A stretch of DNA of 13,506 bases, from the NCBI GenBank assembly GCA_002401545.1, contig NVTJ01000066.1, positions 1 through 13,506 on the forward strand, given 5' to 3'. This DNA is from Alphaproteobacteria bacterium. GTDB taxonomy: Bacteria > Pseudomonadota > Alphaproteobacteria > Sphingomonadales > Emcibacteraceae. Positions 1-7,205 of this stretch are shown here, in pieces (the first letter of the stretch is position 1; each line of letters starts with the position of its first letter). The notes beneath the pieces are model-generated. The model saw nothing but the letters and a program-made list of their open reading frames with translations, searched no databases and was not told where the DNA came from. The position numbers were made by a program, and so were the translations under genes.

Positions 1-265
1 TCTCTTTTCAAGCACTTACGCCCTATAGCATTGTAATGGTTAAGTTAATCTGTCTGGTAAAATTGCAGGCTGATGCAAGGCCGACGTTTAATAACGTCCT
101 CTCGCCTTGAGAAAACCTACATAATTTCTGTTTTTAAAGACCATTTTTTTTGTCTTATAAAACACGGGAGTGTGGTTTTGCATCTCAGGCTATCAGATAA
201 AATATGGAAGCCGCTATTCTCTTAAAGAAAAAAGAGCGGCATCAATGTGAAGTGTTAAATGCTCA
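1..265. other. Non-coding left-edge region
   Basis: I find no convincing coding sequence here on either strand; the stretch is AT-rich and stop-dense in the frames I read. It holds a two-tier hairpin at 76-109 (listed separately). It also has a weak inverted repeat at about 213-241, where GCCGCT pairs with AGCGGC around an AT-rich loop; neither structure is followed by a T-run typical of an intrinsic terminator. The FecR-like remnant begins just to the right, at about 299, so this region may be a rearranged flank rather than a native promoter. No tRNA or other RNA gene was recognised. Confidence 0.5.
76..109. repeat. Two-tier inverted repeat (composite hairpin)
   Basis: The outer arms CAAGGC (76-81) and GCCTTG (104-109) are perfect 6-bp complements. 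Inside them the arms GACGTT (83-88) and AACGTC (93-98) form a second perfect 6-bp stem with a TAAT loop. A single C bulges on the left and five bases (CTCTC) on the right. No T-tract follows on either strand, so it is not a standard intrinsic terminator. It could be a structured RNA end, a protein-binding site or a chance structure. Confidence 0.45.
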
Positions 266-298
266 TTGACAGTTTCCCAATACTTTCTCAACACAAAC

Positions 299-436
299 AT
301 ATATCAGACCGCTATTAGCGAGCAGAAGACAGTTATTTTAACCGATGGCTCCATAGTAAAACTTAATACAAACACGGAAATTGAAGTTGATTTCTCAAGC
401 CTGAACAGATCCGTGACACTTGAGCGTGGGCAGGCC
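299..436 (+). pseudogene. FecR-domain remnant (anti-sigma/signal transducer fragment)
   Basis: The plus-strand frame starting at 266 encodes, from about residue 12, a recognisable piece of a FecR domain. The pattern is Y-x-T-A-x-x-E-Q-K-T-V-x-L-x-D-G-S-x-V-x-L-N-T-x-T-x-I-x-V, ending in V-T-L-x-R-G-Q-A. In intact FecR proteins this segment is followed by a long periplasmic domain and preceded by a cytoplasmic region and a membrane helix. All of that is missing. The homology stops at about 433-436, exactly where a TonB-receptor fragment begins on the opposite strand. FecR proteins normally relay the state of a TonB receptor to an ECF sigma factor, and no sigma gene is present. It is a truncated relic, almost certainly non-functional. 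Confidence 0.75.
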
Positions 437-598
437 CCATTCCCTGGGCCTTGAGATACTGCCTTCGGCATAGTCTGTGATATTTTCGAAACCGCTGGTA
501 ATAAACTGTGTGTCGCCGACATTCTTGACAAAGACTGCGACTTCCCAGTCCACACCATCATTCCTGTAGGTCAGCGAGACCCCGTTGATAAGGGGTAC
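431..598 (-). pseudogene. TonB-dependent receptor C-terminal remnant
   Basis: Translating the minus strand in the frame that has CTG at 433-431 gives about 55 residues that match the end of sphingomonad-type TonB receptors. Recognisable blocks are LINGVSLTYR, a VAVFVKNVGDTQFITSGFEN segment and SRPREWGL. The last beta strand, which normally ends in an aromatic residue (YxF), is lost at about 431, where FecR-like sequence starts on the other strand. Upstream (rightward) the frame meets a stop at 602-604, only a few bases from the end of the FAD oxidase gene, so more than 90% of the receptor is missing. It is not a piece of the intact receptor at 9478-12597, whose C-terminus reads differently. 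It is a relic of a second receptor locus. Confidence 0.75.
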
Positions 599-612
599 AC
601 CTTATGGTCTTT

Positions 613-1932
613 TCAGCTTTTAGATTCGCCAAACACCAGACTCCGCTGTCGGAGATAGGCAAGAGCCATTAAAAAGGAAGGTAAATATTGAGCCAGAAGA
701 TACCCTTTAATCCGCTCAGGCTGCCCGACTTTCACAGAAAACAGGGTTATATCGCGTTGTATCAGGGCTGCCGCCATTTCTTTGCCAAGCGCCACATTAT
801 TTGCCAGACCCCGCCCATTACAGGCCTGAATAGCAAAAGCGCCGTCATTCAGGTCATATACCCTGGGTAAAAGAGAGGCATTCAACCAGGCTGTCCCCTG
901 CCACATATAATCAATTGAAACATGCTCCAGAACTGGAAAATGCCGCAACAGCCGCTGTGAAGCCTCCCTGATAAGGCGTTTTTTGCTGCGCGGAATAAAA
1001 AAATCCGGCATGGCAGCAATAAGCCTGCCATCACAATCATAGCGGGCGGTAAATATATAAGGCTGTTTGTCAGTAAAAGACCCGCCTTTTGGCAATACCA
1101 AAACCCGGGCCGCCGCAGAAAGAGGACTGGTCGCATATTCGAAAACATTCAATGGGAGGATGGTCTGCCCCATGGCCGGGTGCAAGGCTGCATTCCCCCC
1201 ATTGGCCGCGAGGACAACTCTTTTTGCATCCATATGCCCGTTCTCTGTGATGATCCGCCAGCCATCACCATGCTTCGCAAGGCGTCTGACAGGGCTGTTG
1301 GCATATATGGCCGCCCCTTCCCTGATAACAGCTTCGGCCAACCCACGGCTGAAGGCAAGTGGATTGATTGTACCGCCTTCAGCAAAATAAATCGCCCCGC
1401 AATAACGTGTGCTTCCCAGATCTCTGCGGGTTTCATCCGACGGGATATACGCAACATCATACCCCCTGTCTTTCCACTCTTTTGCCCGGATTCTCAACCG
1501 TCCTGCCACGACGTTGTTATGGGCAGGAGACCAAAATCCTTCCTGACGCGCATCGCAGGAAATTCTATGCTTTTCAATCAGCTCAAAACACTGGCCTGTG
1601 GAAGACCCAACCATCCTGACCAGCCGTTCCCCCCACTCGCTGCCTAAAATATGCTCAACCTCACCGGGGTTATGCCTGACAAAATCGGGAGCCAGAAGAC
1701 CACCACTTTTCCCCGTTGCCCCACAACCCGGCTCCCCGGCTTCAATAACAGCAACAGAACAACCGGCCTCCGCCAGATGAAGCGCTGTGCTCAAACCTGC
1801 AACGCCCGCCCCAATGACAGCCACATCCGTTTTACACTCCCCCTCCAATATGCCCAGTTTTGGACCCGGGGCAGAAGTAGATTCCCACAATGTTGTTCGG
1901 AAAGATATTTCTGAGTTAGGTGCAGTCTGCAT
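613..1932 (-). CDS. FAD-dependent oxidoreductase, DAO family (amino acid/amine oxidase-like)
   Basis: This 439-residue protein belongs to the DAO flavoprotein family, which oxidises or deaminates amino acids and amines (D-amino acid dehydrogenases, sarcosine oxidases, gamma-glutamylputrescine oxidase). Residues 37-64 form the FAD-binding Rossmann fold: GAGVAG at 41-46 and the acidic E64 at the end of the second strand. A GATGKSGG stretch follows, as is usual in the PuuB/OrdL-like branch. The C-terminal CNGRGLANNVALG segment is the second conserved flavin-contact block. No signal peptide is visible, so it should be cytoplasmic. It is full length for the family. It starts 68 bp after the MarR gene, and the start has only a weak Shine-Dalgarno (AAGG, distant). 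As the last intact gene of the cluster it would oxidise the imported product. The substrate cannot be read from sequence. Confidence 0.85.
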   Translation of the reverse strand: MQTAPNSEISFRTTLWESTSAPGPKLGILEGECKTDVAVIGAGVAGLSTALHLAEAGCSVAVIEAGEPGCGATGKSGGLLAPDFVRHNPGEVEHILGSEWGERLVRMVGSSTGQCFELIEKHRISCDARQEGFWSPAHNNVVAGRLRIRAKEWKDRGYDVAYIPSDETRRDLGSTRYCGAIYFAEGGTINPLAFSRGLAEAVIREGAAIYANSPVRRLAKHGDGWRIITENGHMDAKRVVLAANGGNAALHPAMGQTILPLNVFEYATSPLSAAARVLVLPKGGSFTDKQPYIFTARYDCDGRLIAAMPDFFIPRSKKRLIREASQRLLRHFPVLEHVSIDYMWQGTAWLNASLLPRVYDLNDGAFAIQACNGRGLANNVALGKEMAAALIQRDITLFSVKVGQPERIKGYLLAQYLPSFLMALAYLRQRSLVFGESKS

Positions 1933-2000
1933 AATATATACAATTACCTTAAGATAGACGAATGTGGCTACACTTCGGGAACACGCCCTGTAAACACCCC

Positions 2001-2492
2001 TTACTCAATCGATAACCTGCTCAGGTTATCCACTAAATGTTTCAGCAAACCGGTGAGTTGCTTTAGCTGTTCCTCGTCCAGCCCCTTAACGGCTCTATGC
2101 AGTTGCCGGCTGCCCAGGCGCATCACTTTTTCGGTTAATTCACGTCCTTTCGGCGTTAATTCCACATTGGTGATCCGATTATCCGCTTCATCAAGGTTTT
2201 GATTGATCCAGCCTTCTTTGCGCAAACGAACCAGCGCTCTGCTCGCCGTTGACCGTTTAAGCAGGGAAAAATACGACAGTTCCTTGATATTAATCGGACT
2301 GCGCCGCATCAACACGGTCAACAGGCGGTATATTGTCCTGTCCACACCAAATTTGGCAATCGCCTTGTCAAGGTCTTCATGATACTTGAAATCCGCATGG
2401 GCAATCAGATAGAATGGTGATGAGAAAAGGTCAAAATCCTCCGACGCCGGATCGTAATGCTCCGGTAATTGCGGCTTTTTAATTTCATTCAT
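2001..2492 (-). CDS. MarR family transcriptional regulator
   Basis: This 163-residue protein has a MarR-type winged helix-turn-helix. The helix-turn-helix covers about residues 64-95 (IKELSYFSLLKRSTASRALVRLRKEGW), followed by the wing with the DEADNR(I/x)-ELTPKG signature at about 101-116, which is diagnostic of MarR proteins. Helical dimerisation segments flank it on both sides. Such proteins are dimeric repressors released by small phenolic or metabolite ligands. Its position inside a catabolic cluster suggests it senses the substrate or a product and controls this operon. A possible own promoter (2498-2526) with an inverted repeat over its -35 lies just upstream; the Shine-Dalgarno is poor. 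The N-terminal extension of about 20 acidic/polar residues is slightly longer than usual. Confidence 0.9.
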   Translation of the reverse strand: MNEIKKPQLPEHYDPASEDFDLFSSPFYLIAHADFKYHEDLDKAIAKFGVDRTIYRLLTVLMRRSPINIKELSYFSLLKRSTASRALVRLRKEGWINQNLDEADNRITNVELTPKGRELTEKVMRLGSRQLHRAVKGLDEEQLKQLTGLLKHLVDNLSRLSIE

Positions 2493-2497
2493 TTTAT

Positions 2498-2526
2498 TTT
2501 ATAAACCCTTCTTTGGATCTAAACAA
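2498..2526 (-). promoter_or_regulatory. Possible internal promoter for marR-like and oxidase genes
   Basis: On the minus strand, TTGTTT (2521-2526) and TATAAA (2498-2503) are separated by exactly 17 bp. The -10 matches consensus in 5 of 6 positions, the -35 in only 3. The -10 lies 5 bp before the ATG of the MarR gene, so transcription would start at or very near the start codon and give a nearly leaderless message. That fits the lack of a good ribosome binding site there. The prediction is from sequence alone. Confidence 0.35.
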
Positions 2527-2559
2527 CAGACCCGGATGCAAATTATTTAACCTGTTGTT
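2522..2559. repeat. Inverted repeat flanking the MarR upstream gap
   Basis: AACAACAG (2522-2529) and CTGTTGTT (2552-2559) are perfect 8-bp complements separated by 22 bp. The centres are 30 bp apart, about three helical turns. The left arm overlaps the proposed -35 of the MarR promoter; the right arm lies in the last codons of the transporter gene (stop 2547-2549). It could be a split operator for MarR autoregulation or a hairpin between two cistrons. No T-tract follows, so a terminator is unlikely. Confidence 0.4.
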
Positions 2560-3422
2560 ACGCGATGTTCCCTTAGTGAACGCCGGGAACTTACAACAAA
2601 AATAATACATAAAACAAGCGCAACAGGCGTATTCATAATCATAGGCAGCGACATTTCCCGACTGCCCACTATGGTCACAGCAATATATATCGCCGTTCCC
2701 TCCTGCCTGATAATATGTTCGATGCCAATAGCAACCCTTTCCCTGGGAATAAGACCCATGATTTTACTCAGTCCTATAGCCACCGCAAGAGCCAGAATAT
2801 TCATCGCCAGTGTTATGGCAAACAAGCTGTCAAAATATTGGCGAAGGACCGGCATCTGATCTGCCAGAATGAACCCGAATGCCACAACCAGAATCGATGT
2901 GCCGCCGATTTTGGCAAAGCCTTTTATCTTTTTCCCGATGGCAGGTTTCAATGTATTTACCAAAAGACCAAGGCTTGCAGGCAATAATGTAATGCTGACG
3001 ATTTTCCAGATAAAACTAATAAGCGGTATGGCCACCTGTTCATCCACTGCCATAAAATAAAGCAGGGCAAAATGCGCATAAAAAGGGATCACCATGACAT
3101 AAATCATACTAACCAGAATGCTCAGAGAAAGCGAAAGCGCCAAATCGCCTCTGGCAATATCAGTCATCAAATTGGACAACATTCCCCCGGGACAGGTCGC
3201 CAGCAGAATAAAACCGACCGTCAGGGCTGGCGTCGGTGCAAAAGCAACCGATATGGCAATACCAATCAACGGCGGCACGATCAACATGCTGCCCATTCCC
3301 ACCATAAGGGCGCGTCGGTTGCCGGCAATACGGCGAAAGTCATCAATGGTCAGACTAAGTCCCATCGAAAACATGATCAGCCAAAGCGACCCGGGGAGTA
3401 AAATAGTATCAATAATAGACAT
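2547..3422 (-). CDS. Bile acid:sodium symporter (BASS) family transporter
   Basis: This 291-residue integral membrane protein has about nine hydrophobic segments, as usual for bacterial BASS/SBF-like carriers, which move organic acids or sterol-like anions with sodium across the inner membrane. The family signature CPGGMLSNLMTDIARGDLAL lies at about residues 79-98, matching the CPGG-x-x-SN motif of the first discontinuous helix. The second sodium-site region, usually E-x-G-x-Q-N, reads IEHIIRQEGTAI here, so the Glu is kept but the GxQN part differs. I place the start at 3422 and not at the GTG 12 bp upstream, because GGGAGG (3435-3440) abuts that GTG and is the only ribosome site, though its 12-nt spacing to the ATG is long. 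It sits 18 bp after the DUF3830 gene. It probably imports the product of the periplasmic hydrolases. Confidence 0.85.
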   Translation of the reverse strand: MSIIDTILLPGSLWLIMFSMGLSLTIDDFRRIAGNRRALMVGMGSMLIVPPLIGIAISVAFAPTPALTVGFILLATCPGGMLSNLMTDIARGDLALSLSLSILVSMIYVMVIPFYAHFALLYFMAVDEQVAIPLISFIWKIVSITLLPASLGLLVNTLKPAIGKKIKGFAKIGGTSILVVAFGFILADQMPVLRQYFDSLFAITLAMNILALAVAIGLSKIMGLIPRERVAIGIEHIIRQEGTAIYIAVTIVGSREMSLPMIMNTPVALVLCIIFVVSSRRSLREHRVTTG

Positions 3423-3440
3423 CGCTGTTCCCACCCTCCC

Positions 3441-3923
3441 TCATTCCACAGGCTCAATCAAAAGCTTGCACGCCCCGTTCAGCTTGATGGATTGTATGGC
3501 TGATTGCGCATGTGTCAGGTCTTCAGCCACCATCTTTGCGCATACGTTGGCCTTGATCCAGCCAAAGGGCATCAACATCCGGGCGCCATGTCCGTAAAAG
3601 AGACCAATATCAAAAAAATTACCCGGCGGCAGCCCTTTCACCGCACCGGCGGAAATACAGGCCAGCAGTATTTCACCGCATTCTGGAAAAGAGGTCGCAT
3701 TTTCCGGCGGTATTACCGTTTGGGCCAAATCCTCCGGCAACACGCTTGCCGGAAGAGGGCAGGACAGCTCCGGACCTGTCCAGATCGCATGCAGGGCATC
3801 ATAACTCATACGCCTTTGGGCTAGCTGCCACAGAAACTCCGCAGAGGACGGTGCCTTGTCATCCAGCAAATCGCATCTCACGGACAAGCCGGATTTTGGT
3901 TCCTTAAAATAAATTTGTCGCAT
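3441..3923 (-). CDS. DUF3830 family protein (cyclophilin-like fold)
   Basis: This small protein of 160 residues resembles the DUF3830 family, which adopts a cyclophilin-like beta-barrel of unknown biochemical function. Supporting features are the N-terminal LLDDKAPSSAEFLWQL, the HAIWTGPELSCPLP block, the central PECGEILLACISAG strand, and FFDIGLFYGHGARMLMPFGWIKANVCAKM near the end, where the FYG-x-x-A/G-x-x-x-x-P-x-G pattern is characteristic. No signal peptide is seen, so it is likely cytoplasmic. DUF3830 genes often sit beside amide- and hydantoin-degrading enzymes and transporters, which fits an amidohydrolase on one side and a carrier on the other. Two ATGs are adjacent. The second (3921-3923) is chosen because GGGAG at 3929-3933 lies 5 nt from it and only 2 nt from the first. 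Confidence 0.75.
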   Translation of the reverse strand: MRQIYFKEPKSGLSVRCDLLDDKAPSSAEFLWQLAQRRMSYDALHAIWTGPELSCPLPASVLPEDLAQTVIPPENATSFPECGEILLACISAGAVKGLPPGNFFDIGLFYGHGARMLMPFGWIKANVCAKMVAEDLTHAQSAIQSIKLNGACKLLIEPVE

Positions 3924-3944
3924 CATAACTCCCGTTTGAATATT

Positions 3945-5510
3945 TCATTTGTAACGTACCCCATCTTTTATAACCACATAAACCCGCTTCAAGGCATTTA
4001 GGTCAGCAAGAGGATTACCGGCAACAACAATCACATCCGCAAGCTTGCCTTCCTCGATTGTACCCAGTTGATTGGCAAGGCCCAGAGCCTCTGCCCCGTT
4101 TCGTGTTGCCGCTATGATCGCAGACATCGGGGTCATACCCTCTTTGATCATATAACCATATTCAAGGGCATGGGGATCATCCTGCAGGAAGTTAAGAAAA
4201 GTAGGTGTGTCGGTTCCAAGGGAGAATTTTGCCCCCGCCTTGATGAAGCGACGCATATTTTCATGTGAGGTCGCGCGTTCGGCCTGCAGCTTGTTATAGG
4301 AAGGGCCGAAAAGCTTCAAGCTATCATCTTCGTCTTCCTGTTTCGACGCCTTCTTATCAGCCTGATAGACGGCACGCCCCGGACGATCAGGATTCCTTTT
4401 ATTGTCCAGCATTTTGTCCCGGTAGCGCAAAAGCTGCCGGTAGTCCTCCGGCGTCATTGACATTATATATTGTGTTTCATTAAAGCGGTGCGGGTCCTGC
4501 GCATGTTCTGCCCCTGCGACCATGACACGTAAAAGCGTATCAATGATGGCCCCCTTTTTCACATACCCCTCAATGATGTCCTCATCTATGAGTTCATGGC
4601 CATAAAAAGGATGCTCCAATGTATCAATATCAAAATCCAGCATACGCCGCAGACCGGCGTTATGCCCCCCGGCATGAACGTCGATAATCTTGCCGTATTT
4701 ATGGGCTTTCTTGATAATTTCCCGCAGATCTTCATCGGAAAAATCATTCTTTCCGTCATAGATTTCATCGGACATGTAAAGTTTCCAGAAATTGAATTCA
4801 GGACCAGTGAAGGGATCGGTTCCAGCCGCCACATCATCAATAACATTATAGGCAAAATTATCCCTCAACCAGATCTCAACTTCTTTTGAAGCACCGCTTT
4901 TTTCTATATATTGTTGAAAATGCGCCTTGCTCATAAAAAGAGCCCCGCCAAGAAATACCCGGGGACCGGCAATTTCCCCGGCATCAATTTTCTTTTTAAC
5001 CGATAGCATACGTTTATACGGCCCGCTGGTTTGGCGCATACTGGTTATACCCTGCATTAAATAAACATAGGCACGATGTGGCATCCGGGAAAAATTTTCT
5101 TCCCACAACTCCTTGATCGCTTCAAGGGTAATATCCGCCGTCCCGGCAGAAAAAAGCGGATCAAGCTGAAGATGCTGGTTGGAATTAATAATGCCCGGCA
5201 TGATTGTCATGCCTTCTGCATTGATAACCTGAGCGTCTTTTGGGATTTTCACATCCTCTGAACGGCCGACTTTGGTAATTTTCCGGCCTTCTATCACGAC
5301 TGTATAACCAATTTTTGGCATGGCCCCTGTGGCGTCAATCAAGGTTCCCCCGACGATAGCAATCGGCTGGACCGGAATGAACGGCGGTTCCTGTGGCCCG
5401 GTAATATGGGACGTTTTCTGTTCCTGCGCCATGGCTGGAGCAAAGAAAAACATCCCCGAAAAAATATTCAGCCCAATCACAAATATTACAATATTAATAT
5501 ACCGCCTCAT
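3945..5510 (-). CDS. Exported amidohydrolase family protein with altered metal site
   Basis: This 521-residue protein is an amidohydrolase-superfamily (imidazolonepropionase / Xaa-Pro- or Xaa-Arg-dipeptidase-like) enzyme that would hydrolyse an amide or cyclic-amide bond. A signal peptide with cleavage after AMA (residues 26-28) places it in the periplasm. The small beta domain holds GGTLIDATG (54-62), repeated at the C-terminus by GTIEEGKLADVIVV. Metal-site candidates in order are K243 (FWKLYM), H279 (DVHAGG), H300 (TLEHP) and D434 (GTDTP). The canonical first motif D-x-H-x-H reads N109-S-N-Q-H113, so the Asp and first His are both Asn while the second His is kept. A very charged insert lies at about 365-400. 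GGGAGG (7 nt upstream) supports the start. It follows the DUF885 gene by 36 bp. Family is certain; catalytic competence is less so. Confidence 0.85.
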   Translation of the reverse strand: MRRYINIVIFVIGLNIFSGMFFFAPAMAQEQKTSHITGPQEPPFIPVQPIAIVGGTLIDATGAMPKIGYTVVIEGRKITKVGRSEDVKIPKDAQVINAEGMTIMPGIINSNQHLQLDPLFSAGTADITLEAIKELWEENFSRMPHRAYVYLMQGITSMRQTSGPYKRMLSVKKKIDAGEIAGPRVFLGGALFMSKAHFQQYIEKSGASKEVEIWLRDNFAYNVIDDVAAGTDPFTGPEFNFWKLYMSDEIYDGKNDFSDEDLREIIKKAHKYGKIIDVHAGGHNAGLRRMLDFDIDTLEHPFYGHELIDEDIIEGYVKKGAIIDTLLRVMVAGAEHAQDPHRFNETQYIMSMTPEDYRQLLRYRDKMLDNKRNPDRPGRAVYQADKKASKQEDEDDSLKLFGPSYNKLQAERATSHENMRRFIKAGAKFSLGTDTPTFLNFLQDDPHALEYGYMIKEGMTPMSAIIAATRNGAEALGLANQLGTIEEGKLADVIVVAGNPLADLNALKRVYVVIKDGVRYK

Positions 5511-5546
5511 CAGTATGCCTCCCTTGGCCGCTTCATTAAACCAATA

Positions 5547-7205
5547 TCACTCTGCCAGATATTCCTTTTCAAGTAACGCTATCGGAACGTTACCGTTCAG
5601 CCATAAATAATCATGAAAATCACGCAAACTGAAGGCCTTGCCCTGTTTCATACGCGCCACTGATAAAAACTCAATGGTCTGCAACTTGCCGATCTGATAA
5701 CCGATCGCCTGCCCCGGTGTTGCGGCGAAGAAAACAGCTTCCTCTTCTGCCGAAGTGCGATCCATACCCATTTTCTGTTCCAGATAATCCGCAGCCGCCG
5801 CAATGGTATAATCTCCCAGAGCCAGCTTCACATCAATATCAACCCGCAAAGCCCGTAGCCGGGCAAAGCTATAGATAACTTCACGGGTTTTTGGAGAATT
5901 ATCAAAAAATCCCGCCTGCAACATCATTTCTTCGGCATAGAAACCTGTACCCTCATTGGCACCGGAATCATAATAATGCCGCCGCAGGGGGTTGGGATGT
6001 GCCCAGGACAGGGAAAGCTGAAAATAATGCCCCGGCACGCCTTCATGGACAATGATAGGGCGCGGGTCACGGGCAACTGATAAATTAAAGAAACCAAGGT
6101 CAGGCGACGGGTCAGGCATATAGACCGTGGCATTCTGATCCAGCCGCGTTTCGTTGGTCAAATCAAACGTCCGCCCAAGCCACGCCATTGGCCGCAGATA
6201 ATCCGGCAATGGCTGAGCATAATAATGCCCAACCCAGTCGGGAACCGTTATTATCTGTTTTTCCTTTAAAAAGCGCCTAATGTTTCGCTCATCACCATCA
6301 AGCTGCGTGACCACATCCTGAACCGTCGCGGCTATGGGCAAGTCTTCAAGCCCGCGATTACGATTTTTCTCAAACGCCTCAAATGCGGCAGTCCGTGCCC
6401 ATTCCTGCTCGCCCATTAACAAGAGTTCTTCGGGGCTGTAGGGATAAAGTGCGACCTCTTTGAGGAAATAGCCGTAACTTTCACGGCCAACCGAAATTGT
6501 CTGATCAAGCCCCTCACGACCGGTTTCCAGAAAAATACGAAAAACCGCAAAGGCTTCGATTGCCAGCTTCACCGCATTATCAAGAGCCGCCTGCCGGGAC
6601 GCAGAAAAGGACCCCGCCAACCCTTTTGCCATGCCCCGCAAAGTGGCAGGAACACCATCAAGTTGCTTCAGGGCGACCTCAACAAAAGGACCCCGCCTGT
6701 CAGTAAGGTTATGCCGGGCGGCATCCAATGTCGCCGGTATGTGACGCACAAGCCGTAACACATCCGCAAACCGTGCCTTATCAACGGGGGGTGGCGGCAA
6801 TAAAACTTCAAAAATAGGTGTCAGGGTCTGCGCAATATAAAAATGCGGCTGACGTTTCCAGGCCGCCACATGATCCAGTTCCCAGCGAACCCGTGCCAAT
6901 AATGACCCAACCAGCCGGTAATCCGTCTGTTCTTCAGGACTACGTGTCATATGAGCAAGAGCCTTCCACCGCCCCTCAAAAGCCATCAGGCGGTCATATC
7001 GCCCTGAAACCGCCGCTGGCGACCAGTCCGGTGCCCAGCCTTCGGGACGGACAATACGGGGGACATCGTCTCCCGTAGTGGGCTGCGTCTGCGCCCGCCA
7101 GGCCCAAACGTCTTTGCCAAGCTCCGCAAGCCCTTCGGCACAGGCCCCCTGCCCCGCAATCATAGTGCTCAACATTATCATCAGGAAAAATCCGGCCCTA
7201 TTCAT
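5547..7205 (-). CDS. DUF885 family protein (HExxxGH metallopeptidase-like)
   Basis: This 552-residue protein is a DUF885 member, a group thought to be zinc peptidases related to M3/M32-type enzymes. The key motif H387-E-G-V-P-G-H393 matches the family HE-x-x-P-G-H, and the downstream N-E-G-T-G-F-Y-A-E-E segment (E418) supplies the expected third zinc ligand and corresponds to EGWALYAE in relatives. The C-terminal ATPGQAIGYQIGKLQ and FSLRDFHDYLWLNGNVP blocks are also typical. A signal peptide ends near ACAEG (about residue 23), so it acts in the periplasm. Its ATG lies inside the last codons of the S9 peptidase gene (8-bp overlap, ATGAATAG), so the two are probably translated in a coupled way. 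Likely role: further cleavage of the peptide-like substrate released by the S9 enzyme. A broken paralogue lies at 12867-13233. Confidence 0.85.
   Translation of the reverse strand: MNRAGFFLMIMLSTMIAGQGACAEGLAELGKDVWAWRAQTQPTTGDDVPRIVRPEGWAPDWSPAAVSGRYDRLMAFEGRWKALAHMTRSPEEQTDYRLVGSLLARVRWELDHVAAWKRQPHFYIAQTLTPIFEVLLPPPPVDKARFADVLRLVRHIPATLDAARHNLTDRRGPFVEVALKQLDGVPATLRGMAKGLAGSFSASRQAALDNAVKLAIEAFAVFRIFLETGREGLDQTISVGRESYGYFLKEVALYPYSPEELLLMGEQEWARTAAFEAFEKNRNRGLEDLPIAATVQDVVTQLDGDERNIRRFLKEKQIITVPDWVGHYYAQPLPDYLRPMAWLGRTFDLTNETRLDQNATVYMPDPSPDLGFFNLSVARDPRPIIVHEGVPGHYFQLSLSWAHPNPLRRHYYDSGANEGTGFYAEEMMLQAGFFDNSPKTREVIYSFARLRALRVDIDVKLALGDYTIAAAADYLEQKMGMDRTSAEEEAVFFAATPGQAIGYQIGKLQTIEFLSVARMKQGKAFSLRDFHDYLWLNGNVPIALLEKEYLAE

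Noticed and set aside
76..109. Integron attC-like site
   Set aside because: The paired arms do not contain the GTTRRRY / RYYYAAC core sites, and no integrase or gene cassette is visible.
213..241. GCCGCT...AGCGGC inverted repeat as an intrinsic terminator
   Set aside because: The stem is only 6 bp, the loop is long, and no T-run follows on the plus strand; the A/T-rich segments are inside the loop.
304..561. An 85-codon minus-strand open frame over the left relics
   Set aside because: It has no family resemblance and lies out of frame with the clear receptor C-terminal remnant on the same strand, which explains the sequence better.
3423..3434. GTG at 3432-3434 as the transporter start
   Set aside because: The Shine-Dalgarno GGGAGG touches this GTG, leaving no spacing for initiation; the ATG at 3420-3422 is the better choice.
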